The position numbers were made by a program, and so were the translations under genes. A stretch of DNA of 64,000 nucleotides from Saprospiraceae bacterium (GTDB taxonomy: Bacteria; Bacteroidota; Bacteroidia; Chitinophagales; Saprospiraceae): contig JAHDEL010000004.1 of assembly GCA_020628855.1 (NCBI GenBank), positions 36,615 through 100,614 on the forward strand. The letters run 5' to 3'. Under the pieces are notes generated by a model. That model saw nothing but the letters and a program-made list of their open reading frames with translations. It did not search any database and was not told where the DNA came from. Shown here piece after piece: positions 45,169 through 53,929 of the stretch. Each line of letters begins with the position of its first letter. The stretch's first letter is position 1.

Positions 45169-45245
45169 GTTATAGTATTCTTCTGAGTTGATAAAAAATA
45201 GACGTTGCGAAAGTAATAAAATAGAGCTAAATACACTTCCAAAGT

Positions 45246-45270
45246 TGAGAATTTAAGACGACAATTCTCA
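45246..45270. repeat. 8-bp inverted repeat between mdh and the aminopeptidase gene
   Basis: TGAGAATT (45246-45253), 9 bases, AATTCTCA (45263-45270), perfect. It sits in the spacer of two divergent genes, 75-50 bases from each start. Operator or chance hairpin. Confidence 0.3.
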
Positions 45271-45320
45271 CTAATAAACCAAAGCTTAACTTAGCTACAT
45301 CTTTATACCAATTCTTAATT

Positions 45321-47171
45321 ATGAAATCTCATCTCTTTCTCTTTCTTTTAATAAGTTCAATCTTTCTTTTTTCTTGTCAAGAGAATAACTCAAACGAAGC
45401 ATCTAATTCTCCGAATGATCCACATTCTTACTCAAGACCTGGGGATGCTGTGACCAAGCATCTTGACCTTAAATTAAAGGCTGACTTTACGAAGAAAGTC
45501 CTATCAGGTAATGCAACATATCTTGTCGAAGTGTCTGCAGGAAATAAGCTGATCCTTGACATCAAAGGTCTTGAAATACAAAAAGTTACTGTCGACGGGA
45601 ATGCAGTTGATTATACAATAGGTGAATTTGATCCCATATTAGGTAGCCCACTACAGATTCCAGTCAATACAGATTCAAAACGAGTGACTGTTGAGTATTC
45701 CACAACACAAGCGTCTTCGGCGTTGCAATGGCTTGAACCTATCCAAACAGCAGACAAAACAGATCCATTTCTCTTTACTCAAGGCCAAGCCATCTTAACT
45801 AGAACTTGGATTCCTTGTCAAGACTCACCAGGCATCAGGATGACTTATACAGCGGAGATTACTTGCCCTTCCCATCTCATGGCAGTGATGAGTGCGTCTA
45901 ACCCAACCACAATTGCAAAAACAGGCATCTACACTTTTGAAATGCAACAACCAATCCCACCTTATTTGATAGCATTGGCAATAGGCAAACTTGAGTTTGG
46001 TTCTATTGGTGATCAAACTGGTGTCTACGCAGAACCTTCAATGTTGAAGAAATCACTCTATGAATTTGGAGACATGCAAAATATGTTAGAAGCTGCTGAA
46101 GAACTCTATGGTGCCTATTTATGGGATAGATATGATGTCTTGGTTTTGCCACCGAGCTTTCCGTTTGGTGGGATGGAAAACCCAAGATTGACTTTCGCGA
46201 CACCCACAATAATCGCAGGAGATCGTTCGCTGACCACACTGATTGCGCATGAACTAGCACATAGCTGGTCAGGAAATCTTGTTACGAATGCAACTTGGGA
46301 TGACTTTTGGCTGAATGAAGGATTCACTGTCTATTTTGAACGGAGAATTATGGAAAAACTCTATGGCAAAGAATATGCAGACATGCTTGGGCTCATAGGT
46401 TTTCAGGATCTCAAACATACCATTGATGATCTAGGCAAAACACATGCAGACACCCACCTCCATTTACATCTAGCTGGTAGAGATCCAGATGATGGCATGA
46501 CTGATATTGCTTATGAGAAAGGAGCTAATTTTCTCAAAATGCTAGAGTTGGAAGTAGGAAGAGAAGTATTTGATAAGTTTTTGTCAGAATATTTTAGAAT
46601 TCACAAATTTAAAACGCTTAACACCGCTGCATTCAAAGACTACCTAGATGCCAATCTTCTCATACCAAATGAGCTTTCTGTAAACATCGATGAGTGGATA
46701 GATGGCCCCGGACTACCTGCAAACTGCCCTCCTCGTGTGAGTACTAAATTCGAGGCAGTTGATGAGGTAATGCAAGCATTTCAAGCAGGTAGTTTACCTA
46801 ATGCAACAATAACGTCAAACTGGAGTCCCCATGAGTGGTTGCATTTTATTAGACACCTTGACAATACAATACCAGGTATGGAGCTAGACAAACTTGAAAC
46901 CCTCTACAACCTGGCCGAATCATCTAATGCTGAAATAGCTGCTGCTTGGTATCAAAAGTGCATTGAATTAGGGCATTACAGGCACTATCTACCTCAAATT
47001 GAAGCCTTTCTTATCACAGTGGGAAGAAGAAAATTTTTGACTCCAATCTATGGAGCACTGAAAAAGGCAAATAACCTTTCTGCTGCTCAAGAAATCTATA
47101 AAAAAGCTAGAAAAAACTATCATGCTGTCTCAGTCCAAACCCTAGATGCACTTTTGGATTTCAATGAATAA
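45321..47171 (+). CDS. M1-family aminopeptidase lipoprotein, LTA4-hydrolase-like
   Basis: 616 residues. Lipoprotein signal with lipobox LFSC (Cys19). M1 features: substrate loop GGMEN (283-287), zinc motif HELAHSW (His310, Glu311, His314) with third ligand Glu333 in WLNEGFTVYFE, and RTWIPCQDSPGIRMTY, the wording of the leukotriene-A4-hydrolase branch. A helical C-terminal domain follows. It removes N-terminal amino acids from peptides at the envelope. The active site is complete. Confidence 0.93.
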   Translation: MKSHLFLFLLISSIFLFSCQENNSNEASNSPNDPHSYSRPGDAVTKHLDLKLKADFTKKVLSGNATYLVEVSAGNKLILDIKGLEIQKVTVDGNAVDYTIGEFDPILGSPLQIPVNTDSKRVTVEYSTTQASSALQWLEPIQTADKTDPFLFTQGQAILTRTWIPCQDSPGIRMTYTAEITCPSHLMAVMSASNPTTIAKTGIYTFEMQQPIPPYLIALAIGKLEFGSIGDQTGVYAEPSMLKKSLYEFGDMQNMLEAAEELYGAYLWDRYDVLVLPPSFPFGGMENPRLTFATPTIIAGDRSLTTLIAHELAHSWSGNLVTNATWDDFWLNEGFTVYFERRIMEKLYGKEYADMLGLIGFQDLKHTIDDLGKTHADTHLHLHLAGRDPDDGMTDIAYEKGANFLKMLELEVGREVFDKFLSEYFRIHKFKTLNTAAFKDYLDANLLIPNELSVNIDEWIDGPGLPANCPPRVSTKFEAVDEVMQAFQAGSLPNATITSNWSPHEWLHFIRHLDNTIPGMELDKLETLYNLAESSNAEIAAAWYQKCIELGHYRHYLPQIEAFLITVGRRKFLTPIYGALKKANNLSAAQEIYKKARKNYHAVSVQTLDALLDFNE

Positions 47172-47227
47172 ATAACAAAGTGGCGAGTGATGGTGTTCCT
47201 ATGTATATTTGCGCAAAATTTAGACTT

Positions 47228-48625
47228 ATGGAATTTGATATAATAGTATTAGGAAGTGGACCTGGTGGATATGTTGCAGCGATAAGAGCTTCACAACTTG
47301 GGAAAAAAGTAGCAATAGTTGAAAGAGAGAATCTAGGTGGCATCTGCCTAAACTGGGGATGTATACCTACTAAGGCATTATTGAAGAGTGCTCAAGTGTT
47401 TAACTACATCAATCATTCTGAAGATTATGGAATAAAGGTAAACAGTGCAAAAGCTGATTTTACGAAAGTGATAAAGAGAAGTAGAGATGTTGCTGGAGGT
47501 ATGAGCAAAGGTGTTGAATTCCTGATGAGAAAAAATAAAATTACAGTCATCGAGGGAGAAGGAAAATTAGCTAGAGGCAAAAAACTTGTTGTAACGGCAA
47601 AGGATGGGACAAAGAAAGAATACTCTGCTCCACATATCATTCTTGCAACTGGAGGTAGAGCAAAAGAACTGCCGAATTTACCAATTGATGGAAAGAAGAT
47701 AATCGGGTATCGGGAAGCAATGTCACTACCAAAGCAACCTAAGTCAATGGTTGTAGTAGGTGCAGGAGCAATAGGTGTTGAGTTTGCATACTTCTATAAT
47801 TCAATGGGTACAGAGGTAACTGTGATAGAATATCTAGATCAAGGACTTTTGCCGAGAGAGGACAAAGATGTATCCAAAGAACTCACCAAAGTCTTCAAGA
47901 AACAAGGCATCAAAGTGCTTGCAGGGCATGCTGTACAAACTGTTAATACAAAAGGAAAACAGTGCAAAGTGTCAGTACAAAATCGTAAGGATGAATCAAT
48001 CCAAGAGATCACCTGCGATATAGTACTTTCTGCAGCAGGCGTTACTCCAAATACTGAAAATATAGGACTAGAATTACTAGGCATTGAGACAGACAGAGGA
48101 TTGGTTAAGGTGGATGAATTCTACAAAACTACTGTGTCGGGTATTTATGCCATCGGCGATATTGTTTCAGGCCCAGCTCTTGCGCATGTTGCATCGGCCG
48201 AAGGTATCATTTGCGTGGAAGCAATCTGCGGCCATCATCCAGGCGCTCTAGACTATGGTAATATTCCGTCATGTACATATTGTAGTCCTGAAGTCTCAAG
48301 TGTAGGTCTCACAGAACAACAAGCAAAAGACGAAGGCTACGAACTTAAGGTGGGCAAATTCCCATTTAGCGCATCAGGGAAAGCCAGCGCTTCAGGAGCA
48401 AAAGAAGGATTCGTGAAAGTAATTTATGATGCTAAATATGGTGAACTCCTTGGAGCCCATATGGTAGGATCCAATGTTACTGAAATGATTGCAGAAATGG
48501 TTGCAGCGAAGAGATTAGAGACCACTGGGCATGAAATTCTCAAAGCTGTCCATCCACATCCAACAATGAGTGAGGCTGTAATGGAGGCAACAGCTGCCGC
48601 TTACGATGAAGTCATCCACTTATAA
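47228..48625 (+). CDS. lpdA: dihydrolipoyl dehydrogenase
   Basis: 465 residues from ATG 47228; upstream in-frame codons from 47180 are not part of the family. FAD-binding IIVLGSGPGGYVAAIRASQLG, redox-active disulfide GGICLNWGCIPTK, NAD-binding VVVGAGAIGVEFAYFYNSMG, second FAD block GIYAIGDIV, and interface HPHPTMSE with catalytic His. It reoxidises lipoyl groups of 2-oxo-acid dehydrogenases. The E1/E2 genes are not in the window. Confidence 0.97.
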   Translation: MEFDIIVLGSGPGGYVAAIRASQLGKKVAIVERENLGGICLNWGCIPTKALLKSAQVFNYINHSEDYGIKVNSAKADFTKVIKRSRDVAGGMSKGVEFLMRKNKITVIEGEGKLARGKKLVVTAKDGTKKEYSAPHIILATGGRAKELPNLPIDGKKIIGYREAMSLPKQPKSMVVVGAGAIGVEFAYFYNSMGTEVTVIEYLDQGLLPREDKDVSKELTKVFKKQGIKVLAGHAVQTVNTKGKQCKVSVQNRKDESIQEITCDIVLSAAGVTPNTENIGLELLGIETDRGLVKVDEFYKTTVSGIYAIGDIVSGPALAHVASAEGIICVEAICGHHPGALDYGNIPSCTYCSPEVSSVGLTEQQAKDEGYELKVGKFPFSASGKASASGAKEGFVKVIYDAKYGELLGAHMVGSNVTEMIAEMVAAKRLETTGHEILKAVHPHPTMSEAVMEATAAAYDEVIHL

Positions 48626-48640
48626 TCCGTAAGATTATAA
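48620..48640 (+). terminator. weak hairpin at the end of lpdA
   Basis: TTATAATC, five-base loop, GATTATAA: eight perfect but AT-rich pairs spanning the lpdA stop codon. No T-run follows, so termination strength is doubtful. Confidence 0.3.
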
Positions 48641-48725
48641 ATATCCTGATAGGGAAATTTGCAGTGTTTGTAGAAAAAATGTCTATCTCTTTATGATGAG
48701 GACAATGCAAAGCGTCTGCTTTCCG

Positions 48726-48733
48726 TACTTTTG
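48726..48733 (+). promoter_or_regulatory. candidate -7 box for lepB
   Basis: TACTTTTG, an exact TAnnTTTG, ending 24 bases before the GTG start at 48758. No good TTG upstream partner. Confidence 0.4.
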
Positions 48734-48757
48734 AAATAACATTAAATTGATCTTAGA

Positions 48758-50359
48758 GTGACTGTACTACTAATCTTCCTTATCAACTATATCCTTCTCA
48801 GTATTGGCCTATATCTTCTTTTCCCCAAAGTCGATATTGCTGCTGTAAAAGGTCTTATTCCCGGAGTCAACTTCATGGAGTGTTGCACTCTTATTGGCAG
48901 ACCCAAATGGTGGGCTGCCCTACTACTCATACCAATAGTGGGTTTCTTCATTTATGCTGGAATAATGATTAACCTAGTAAAATCCTTCAAACGATTTTCA
49001 TGGTTTGATAGCTTTCTGGCTGTTGTGTTTCCAATTGCGATTTTGTATCAAATTGCCAACGGTCACGGTAAATATGCAGGACCTTACTTCAAGCAAGAAA
49101 ATGATTATAAACAACAACTCAATGCAGCAAAGAAAGATGGAAATAAGCGAGAATATGAAAAATTGTTACGCAATAATCCATATAAAAAATCAACAGGAAG
49201 AGAATGGGTTGAGTCTATCATTTTTGCAGTATTCGCGGCTGCATTTATAAGAATGTTTCTCGTCGAAGCCTACGTAATTCCTACTCCATCTATGGAAGGC
49301 TCATTGAATGTTGGGGATTACCTGTTTGTTTCAAAAACACGGTACGGGATGCGTACGCCAATGACTGTTGCGATGATTCCGCTTTTGCACAACAGAATAC
49401 CATTTCTAAATACTGAGTCTTATCTCAAAAAACCTAATCTTCCATACAAGAGACTACCTGCATTAGAATCCATTGATAAAGGAGATCCAATCGTATTTAA
49501 TTGGCCAGTGGGAGACAGCGTATATATCGCTCCTAGTCGTTCTTGGACAGTAGGTCAAATTGAAAGAAATCAAGATATTATTAGAGGTGATCGGACATTA
49601 AAGAAGATGGTAAAACAAAAGGATTTTGTAGTACGTCCAATCGACAAAAAAGACCACTATATTAAAAGGTGTGTCGGAACACCTGGAGATAGTCTAGAGA
49701 TAAAAAACCGTCAGATTTATATCAATGGAGAGAAGGCTAAGAATCCATCGAATATGCAATTTCTCTATCAAGTAGCATTTAGCTCAAGTTCGGTCAATAC
49801 AAAAAAATGGTCAGATTGGGGTATTTCGAGCCAAGATGTGATCTCTGGTCAAGGCCAGAACATGTATTTTATGTTTCTGAATGAAGAACAAAAGCAACAA
49901 TTGAAATCTCTAGATCCTCAGATAAAGATTAGCCATTACCAACACAAATCAGAAGGTAATAAACTGTTTCCACATTCTACTAAATATGCTGGTGGATGGA
50001 CGGTTGATGACTATGGGCCCGTGTGGATCCCAGCAAAAGGCTCAACAATAGAATTAAATCCAAAGAATATAGCTTTCTATGGGAGGACAATTGAGGTTTA
50101 TGAGCAAAATGCTGTAGAGTTGGTAAATGGTAAGATGATCATTAATGGTCAAGAGGCTGACTCTTATACCTTCAAGCAAGATTATTACTGGGCAATGGGA
50201 GACAATAGACACAATAGTGAAGATTCAAGAGCCTGGGGCTTTGTACCACATGATCATATAGTAGGTAAGCCGTTATTTATTTGGTTCTCCACTAGAGAAG
50301 GGAGCATCGGAAAAGGTATTAATTGGGATAGAATATTTACATCTGCTGATAAAGAATAG
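48758..50359 (+). CDS. lepB: signal peptidase I
   Basis: 533 residues from a GTG start. Three hydrophobic segments precede residue 105 and another lies at about 150-172. Box B PTPSMEGSL has nucleophile Ser178. Box D HYIKRCVGTPGDSLEI has catalytic Lys303. Box E MGDNRHNSEDSRAWGFV lies near the C-terminus. Bacteroidota-type LepB is longer than the 320-residue E. coli enzyme, with an N-terminal membrane extension and an insert of about 100 residues between boxes D and E. It removes signal peptides of exported proteins, of which this window has many. Confidence 0.95.
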   Translation: MTVLLIFLINYILLSIGLYLLFPKVDIAAVKGLIPGVNFMECCTLIGRPKWWAALLLIPIVGFFIYAGIMINLVKSFKRFSWFDSFLAVVFPIAILYQIANGHGKYAGPYFKQENDYKQQLNAAKKDGNKREYEKLLRNNPYKKSTGREWVESIIFAVFAAAFIRMFLVEAYVIPTPSMEGSLNVGDYLFVSKTRYGMRTPMTVAMIPLLHNRIPFLNTESYLKKPNLPYKRLPALESIDKGDPIVFNWPVGDSVYIAPSRSWTVGQIERNQDIIRGDRTLKKMVKQKDFVVRPIDKKDHYIKRCVGTPGDSLEIKNRQIYINGEKAKNPSNMQFLYQVAFSSSSVNTKKWSDWGISSQDVISGQGQNMYFMFLNEEQKQQLKSLDPQIKISHYQHKSEGNKLFPHSTKYAGGWTVDDYGPVWIPAKGSTIELNPKNIAFYGRTIEVYEQNAVELVNGKMIINGQEADSYTFKQDYYWAMGDNRHNSEDSRAWGFVPHDHIVGKPLFIWFSTREGSIGKGINWDRIFTSADKE

Positions 50360-50386
50360 TAACTTGAGACACATTAAAGCATAGCA

Positions 50387-51253
50387 ATGAAGACAAGCCT
50401 TTCCTTTCTTATTGGACTCTTTTTGGTTCTGACTCATGTTGTCACCGGTCAAAACATCTATAAATTTAATTTGCAAAAGCTAGGAGATGGCTATACACTG
50501 TCTAATGCAAAGTTATTAACAGGGTTCAATAAAGGTGGTATTAATACGGACCCTTCATTCATGCAGGATGGGAAACTGCTTATTGTTTCCAATCATTTTG
50601 ACAAGAATCAACTTGATGTTCTCCAGTTAGATATTGCACGAAAAACCATCACGAGAATTACTCATACCGATGTCACAGAGCGTTATCCTGTAGAACTTGG
50701 GGACAAAACTCATTTTTCAACAATTCTAAAAGAACAATCTGGAACAAGTTTTCACAAGTACCCATTAGATAGGTCTAGTAAAGGCTCTACTATAGCACCC
50801 AATTTGAGATCACTGAATGCTTATGCTTGGGTTCGATTTGGAGAATGTTATATCCTAGAAGGCAAAGGCGTAAATAGATTGTCGTTTGTGGACTTAGTTG
50901 ATTCAAGTAATGGTTTAAGGATGCTTGATAATGTTGGTGAGTCGATTCAAGTCGACAAATACAAAAATTTAGTATTCACACAAAAGTTAAGCGCCAATAA
51001 TGTGTTACTAAAGAAATATGATGTCAAGAGAAAAGAATATAAAACCTATTCTAAAACTATTGACAACACTCAAATCATTGCCTATACACAAGACCACAAA
51101 GTACTTGCCGCATCTGGAAGCAAACTCTATGTCTTCAACCTTGCAGCTACAAGTATCTGGGAAGAAGTAGCGGATCTGTCTAAATATGGCATTAATAAAG
51201 TAGGACAACTGTTGGTCAATAAAGGACAACTGATTGTCGTTGATAAGTCATAA
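50387..51253 (+). CDS. exported protein of unknown function, propeller-like
   Basis: 288 residues with a signal peptide ending about residue 22 (VVTGQ). The mature part has repeated strand patterns of about 40 residues (DPSFMQDGKLLIVSNHF, LDVLQLDIARKTITRITH, SGSKLYVFNLAATSIWEE), suggesting a small beta-propeller resembling TolB/WD40-like proteins. No family assigned. A strong hairpin follows the stop. Confidence 0.6.
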   Translation: MKTSLSFLIGLFLVLTHVVTGQNIYKFNLQKLGDGYTLSNAKLLTGFNKGGINTDPSFMQDGKLLIVSNHFDKNQLDVLQLDIARKTITRITHTDVTERYPVELGDKTHFSTILKEQSGTSFHKYPLDRSSKGSTIAPNLRSLNAYAWVRFGECYILEGKGVNRLSFVDLVDSSNGLRMLDNVGESIQVDKYKNLVFTQKLSANNVLLKKYDVKRKEYKTYSKTIDNTQIIAYTQDHKVLAASGSKLYVFNLAATSIWEEVADLSKYGINKVGQLLVNKGQLIVVDKS

Positions 51254-51258
51254 AGAAA

Positions 51259-51283
51259 ACAACAGCTTTTCAAAAGCCGTTGT
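51259..51283 (+). terminator. terminator after the propeller-like gene
   Basis: ACAACAGCTTTT, one base, AAAAGCCGTTGT: twelve positions with one A/C mismatch on this strand, followed by AATTCTTTATTTT. Placed 5 bases after the stop codon and 20 bases before the next start. Confidence 0.65.
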
Positions 51284-51303
51284 AATTCTTTATTTTAGTT
51301 AAA

Positions 51304-52911
51304 ATGCAAACAACGATGCGCCCACTCTTGCTTTCACTTTTTATTGCTTGCACTACACTGGCATTTAGCCAATCCTACTTGCTTGTTGGTGATAAAGTAT
51401 TATCGAATCCTGAATTAAATTATATCAATTCGGCACAATCAGAATTTGAATTACATTCTTTATCACAAGTACGGCCATATTATGAAGTGATCTCTGCATT
51501 GAGTACAGACATTCTAAAGACAGAGCTGATTAATCTCACTGGATTGAGGACTCTCACTCCATCGTTAGAAGTAGATTATCGAGAAACATTTCCAAATGAC
51601 AATCTCTTTTTTGATCAGTGGAGTATGGAGAGGATCGGCGCAACAAAAGTATGGGATGTAACAACAGGAGGGACAATTGCTGAAAGTCAAGAAGATATCG
51701 TTATTGCAGTCCTCGATGATGGCTACCTAGTTGAACACGAAGATCTCATTGATAATATTTGGGTAAATGCAGATGAAATACCTGGTGATGGCATAGACAA
51801 TGACAATAACGGCTATATAGATGATTATCAAGGCTACAATGCTCAATCAGATAACGATCAACATAGTGTCTCCAGTCATGGAAGTCGGACAGCTGGCATT
51901 GTTGGTGCAAAAGGCAATAACAATATCGGTATCACAGGTGTCAATTGGGATGTCAAAATTATGTTATTGAGTGGCATAACTAATGCTCCTAGAATAGTGG
52001 AGGGCTATGAATATATCATAGCTCAAAAACAAGAATATATAGCCTCTGGTGGTCAGCGAGGCGCTAATGTCATAGTTACGAGTTTTTCAGGAGGCATAGC
52101 GAATGTCTCAGAGAGTGACTATCCAGAGTGGTGTGAGCTCTACAACACTTTAGGAGAGTTAGGTATACTCAGTGTAAGTGCAGCTCCAAATCTTAACATA
52201 GACCTTAATCAAGAACTTGATTTACCGACAAGATGTAGCAGTGACTATTTAATAGTAGCAACAAATTCAGATCAACTAGATAGAAAAGTTGTTGAGGCAG
52301 GATACAGTTCTCAGCACGTGGATATTGCTGCACCTGGAGAAGAGATACCTTCGACAAATTCGACGGGATCATATAAAAACATTAGCGGGACTTCAGCCTC
52401 ATGTCCTCATATTGCAGGAGGCATTGGTTTACTCTATAGCCTTAACTGTGACATTTTCGAAATTATATCTAACAAAGCTACATTAGCTTTGAGTGTCAAA
52501 GATGCTGTCATGGAGAGTGCGAGATCGGCACCTGACCTTCAAGGCATTACAGTTTCTGGAGGGATATTAGACTTAGCGGAAGCTACTAATGAAATCAGAA
52601 GTCTCTGTGGATTAACTAATGAAGATATTGGGATTACGACTTTAGATGTTTCTTCGTTTACTTCTCCAGCTTCTCCAGTAGAATTTGTAGATGTGGAGTT
52701 CACAACCATTCATGCTCAGGAAGTAGAAATTGCTTTATATGATATGAGAGGCAGGCTCTTAGTTAAGAATACAATTGTTCCTGATATATTCAATCCTAAT
52801 AGAGTAACTCTAAGTACAGGAAATGACTTAATCCAAGGCATGTACATTGTGACTTTGTCAAATGGAGAGCATCACCTTTCTAGAAAATTTGTAGTTTCAG
52901 CGCCGCATTAA
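51304..52911 (+). CDS. S8 subtilisin-like protease with T9SS sorting domain
   Basis: 535 residues; ATG 51304 or ATG 51316 (MRPLLL). Signal peptide ends near residue 23 (LAFSQ). The catalytic triad is complete: Asp138 in IAVLDDGY, His192 in SSHGSRTAGIVG, Ser364 in SGTSASCPHIAGG; the oxyanion Asn is probably in SAAPNLN near residue 296. A propeptide-like region precedes residue 105 and a DGIDNDNNGYIDD calcium-type loop lies at about 162-174. The C-terminal about 80 residues are a type A T9SS domain (EIALYDMRGRLLV, GMYIVTLSNG). Secreted protease, probably nutritional. Confidence 0.93.
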   Translation: MQTTMRPLLLSLFIACTTLAFSQSYLLVGDKVLSNPELNYINSAQSEFELHSLSQVRPYYEVISALSTDILKTELINLTGLRTLTPSLEVDYRETFPNDNLFFDQWSMERIGATKVWDVTTGGTIAESQEDIVIAVLDDGYLVEHEDLIDNIWVNADEIPGDGIDNDNNGYIDDYQGYNAQSDNDQHSVSSHGSRTAGIVGAKGNNNIGITGVNWDVKIMLLSGITNAPRIVEGYEYIIAQKQEYIASGGQRGANVIVTSFSGGIANVSESDYPEWCELYNTLGELGILSVSAAPNLNIDLNQELDLPTRCSSDYLIVATNSDQLDRKVVEAGYSSQHVDIAAPGEEIPSTNSTGSYKNISGTSASCPHIAGGIGLLYSLNCDIFEIISNKATLALSVKDAVMESARSAPDLQGITVSGGILDLAEATNEIRSLCGLTNEDIGITTLDVSSFTSPASPVEFVDVEFTTIHAQEVEIALYDMRGRLLVKNTIVPDIFNPNRVTLSTGNDLIQGMYIVTLSNGEHHLSRKFVVSAPH

Positions 52912-53801
52912 GCCCCAGTAGACTTATACAAGGTATCCAAAACCCCATTGATGAATTCTTTGCTTTTGTCAGTGCTATAATTCTTTGCAACTTCTACATA
53001 TTCATTAATAGTAACATTGCCTGGGATGGTTTCAAAGAATAACATTTCGCATAATGCCATCTTCATCAGAATCATGTCAATGACAGCTACTCTTTCGGCA
53101 TCCCAATTCTTTAGAATTGGAAGAATTTTTGATTCTAGCTCTTCATCTTTTTTGAGGATAGTATTCAACAGAGTGTGACCGTAATCCTCCACCGTCTCAT
53201 CATCTGGATAAAAGGTCTCGAAGTACCCTTTCTTTGCTGGCTGCGCCTTTAGATATTTCTTCAAAGCTCCAACAATCAGAGATTTTTCGTCAAACCAATG
53301 CACAAAGTGCTCATCACAGACTTCATTGAAGTATTCATTTCCTCTCAGGTATCTGAACAGCTCAAGTAATATTTCGAGGTCTCTATCTTGAGTTTCTGCA
53401 GCAAGAATGTAGGCCTTATAGGGCTCAGTCTTTGCAAAACCTTTATACATCTTAGATGTGAAGTCTTCAAAGTCCTTATCTGGAAAACCAAGAGATTTAA
53501 ACTTATTCTGAAGGCTTGCATCTGCTAAGATTGACTGAATGATTGTATTGGTATGCAGCTTAGCAGAAAATGCTTTATCGAAATCTGTGGGCAAGTGCTT
53601 GCCTAAACGCATTTCTGCATCTTCTTTTGACTGCTCGGTAATCTTGGTAAATAAGTAAATGACAAAGATGAGTAGATCAAAACTCTTAGTAATGGAAGAG
53701 TTATAATCTTTAATTAATTCGTCTCCTGTTAAAGTGTCATCTCTATCCTTTGCATAGAGCAACTGCATAATTTTAACACGTACACTTCTTCTACTTAGCA
53801 T
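52908..53801 (-). CDS. nusB: transcription antitermination factor NusB, long form
   Basis: 297 residues. The NusB fold is recognised in MLSRRSVRVKIMQLLYAKD at the start and, near the C-terminus, VAVIDMILMKMALCEMLFF, TINEYVEVAKNYSTDKSKEFINGVLD. About 150 residues between these parts are extra, as usual for Bacteroidota NusB. It acts with NusE in rRNA antitermination. The stop overlaps the end of the protease gene by 4 bp (convergent). Confidence 0.92.
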   Translation of the reverse strand: MLSRRSVRVKIMQLLYAKDRDDTLTGDELIKDYNSSITKSFDLLIFVIYLFTKITEQSKEDAEMRLGKHLPTDFDKAFSAKLHTNTIIQSILADASLQNKFKSLGFPDKDFEDFTSKMYKGFAKTEPYKAYILAAETQDRDLEILLELFRYLRGNEYFNEVCDEHFVHWFDEKSLIVGALKKYLKAQPAKKGYFETFYPDDETVEDYGHTLLNTILKKDEELESKILPILKNWDAERVAVIDMILMKMALCEMLFFETIPGNVTINEYVEVAKNYSTDKSKEFINGVLDTLYKSTGA

Positions 53802-53845
53802 AAAAAGAGTCTTTTCCCCTTTGTCAATGTATTCGGTTTCGATTA

Positions 53846-53878
53846 CAAATGTAATCCTTATCTCTTCAACGCATCAAA
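53846..53878 (-). promoter_or_regulatory. candidate nusB promoter within a palindrome
   Basis: On the minus strand TTTG (53878-53875), a 21-base spacer, TACATTTG (53853-53846): an exact match to TTTG / TAnnTTTG. The -7 box is embedded in GATTACA-AA-TGTAATC (53841-53856), a 7+2+7 inverted repeat. The leader to ATG 53801 would be about 38 bases. Confidence 0.5.
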
Positions 53879-53929
53879 AAAAAAACTATTTTTTGAATTC
53901 AATTCAAATATGTGTCAAAATGAAGCAAA

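Noticed and set aside
45825..46327. Minus-strand frames opposite the M1 aminopeptidase
   Set aside because: Overlap a full, well-conserved gene; products are Cys/His-rich without family resemblance.
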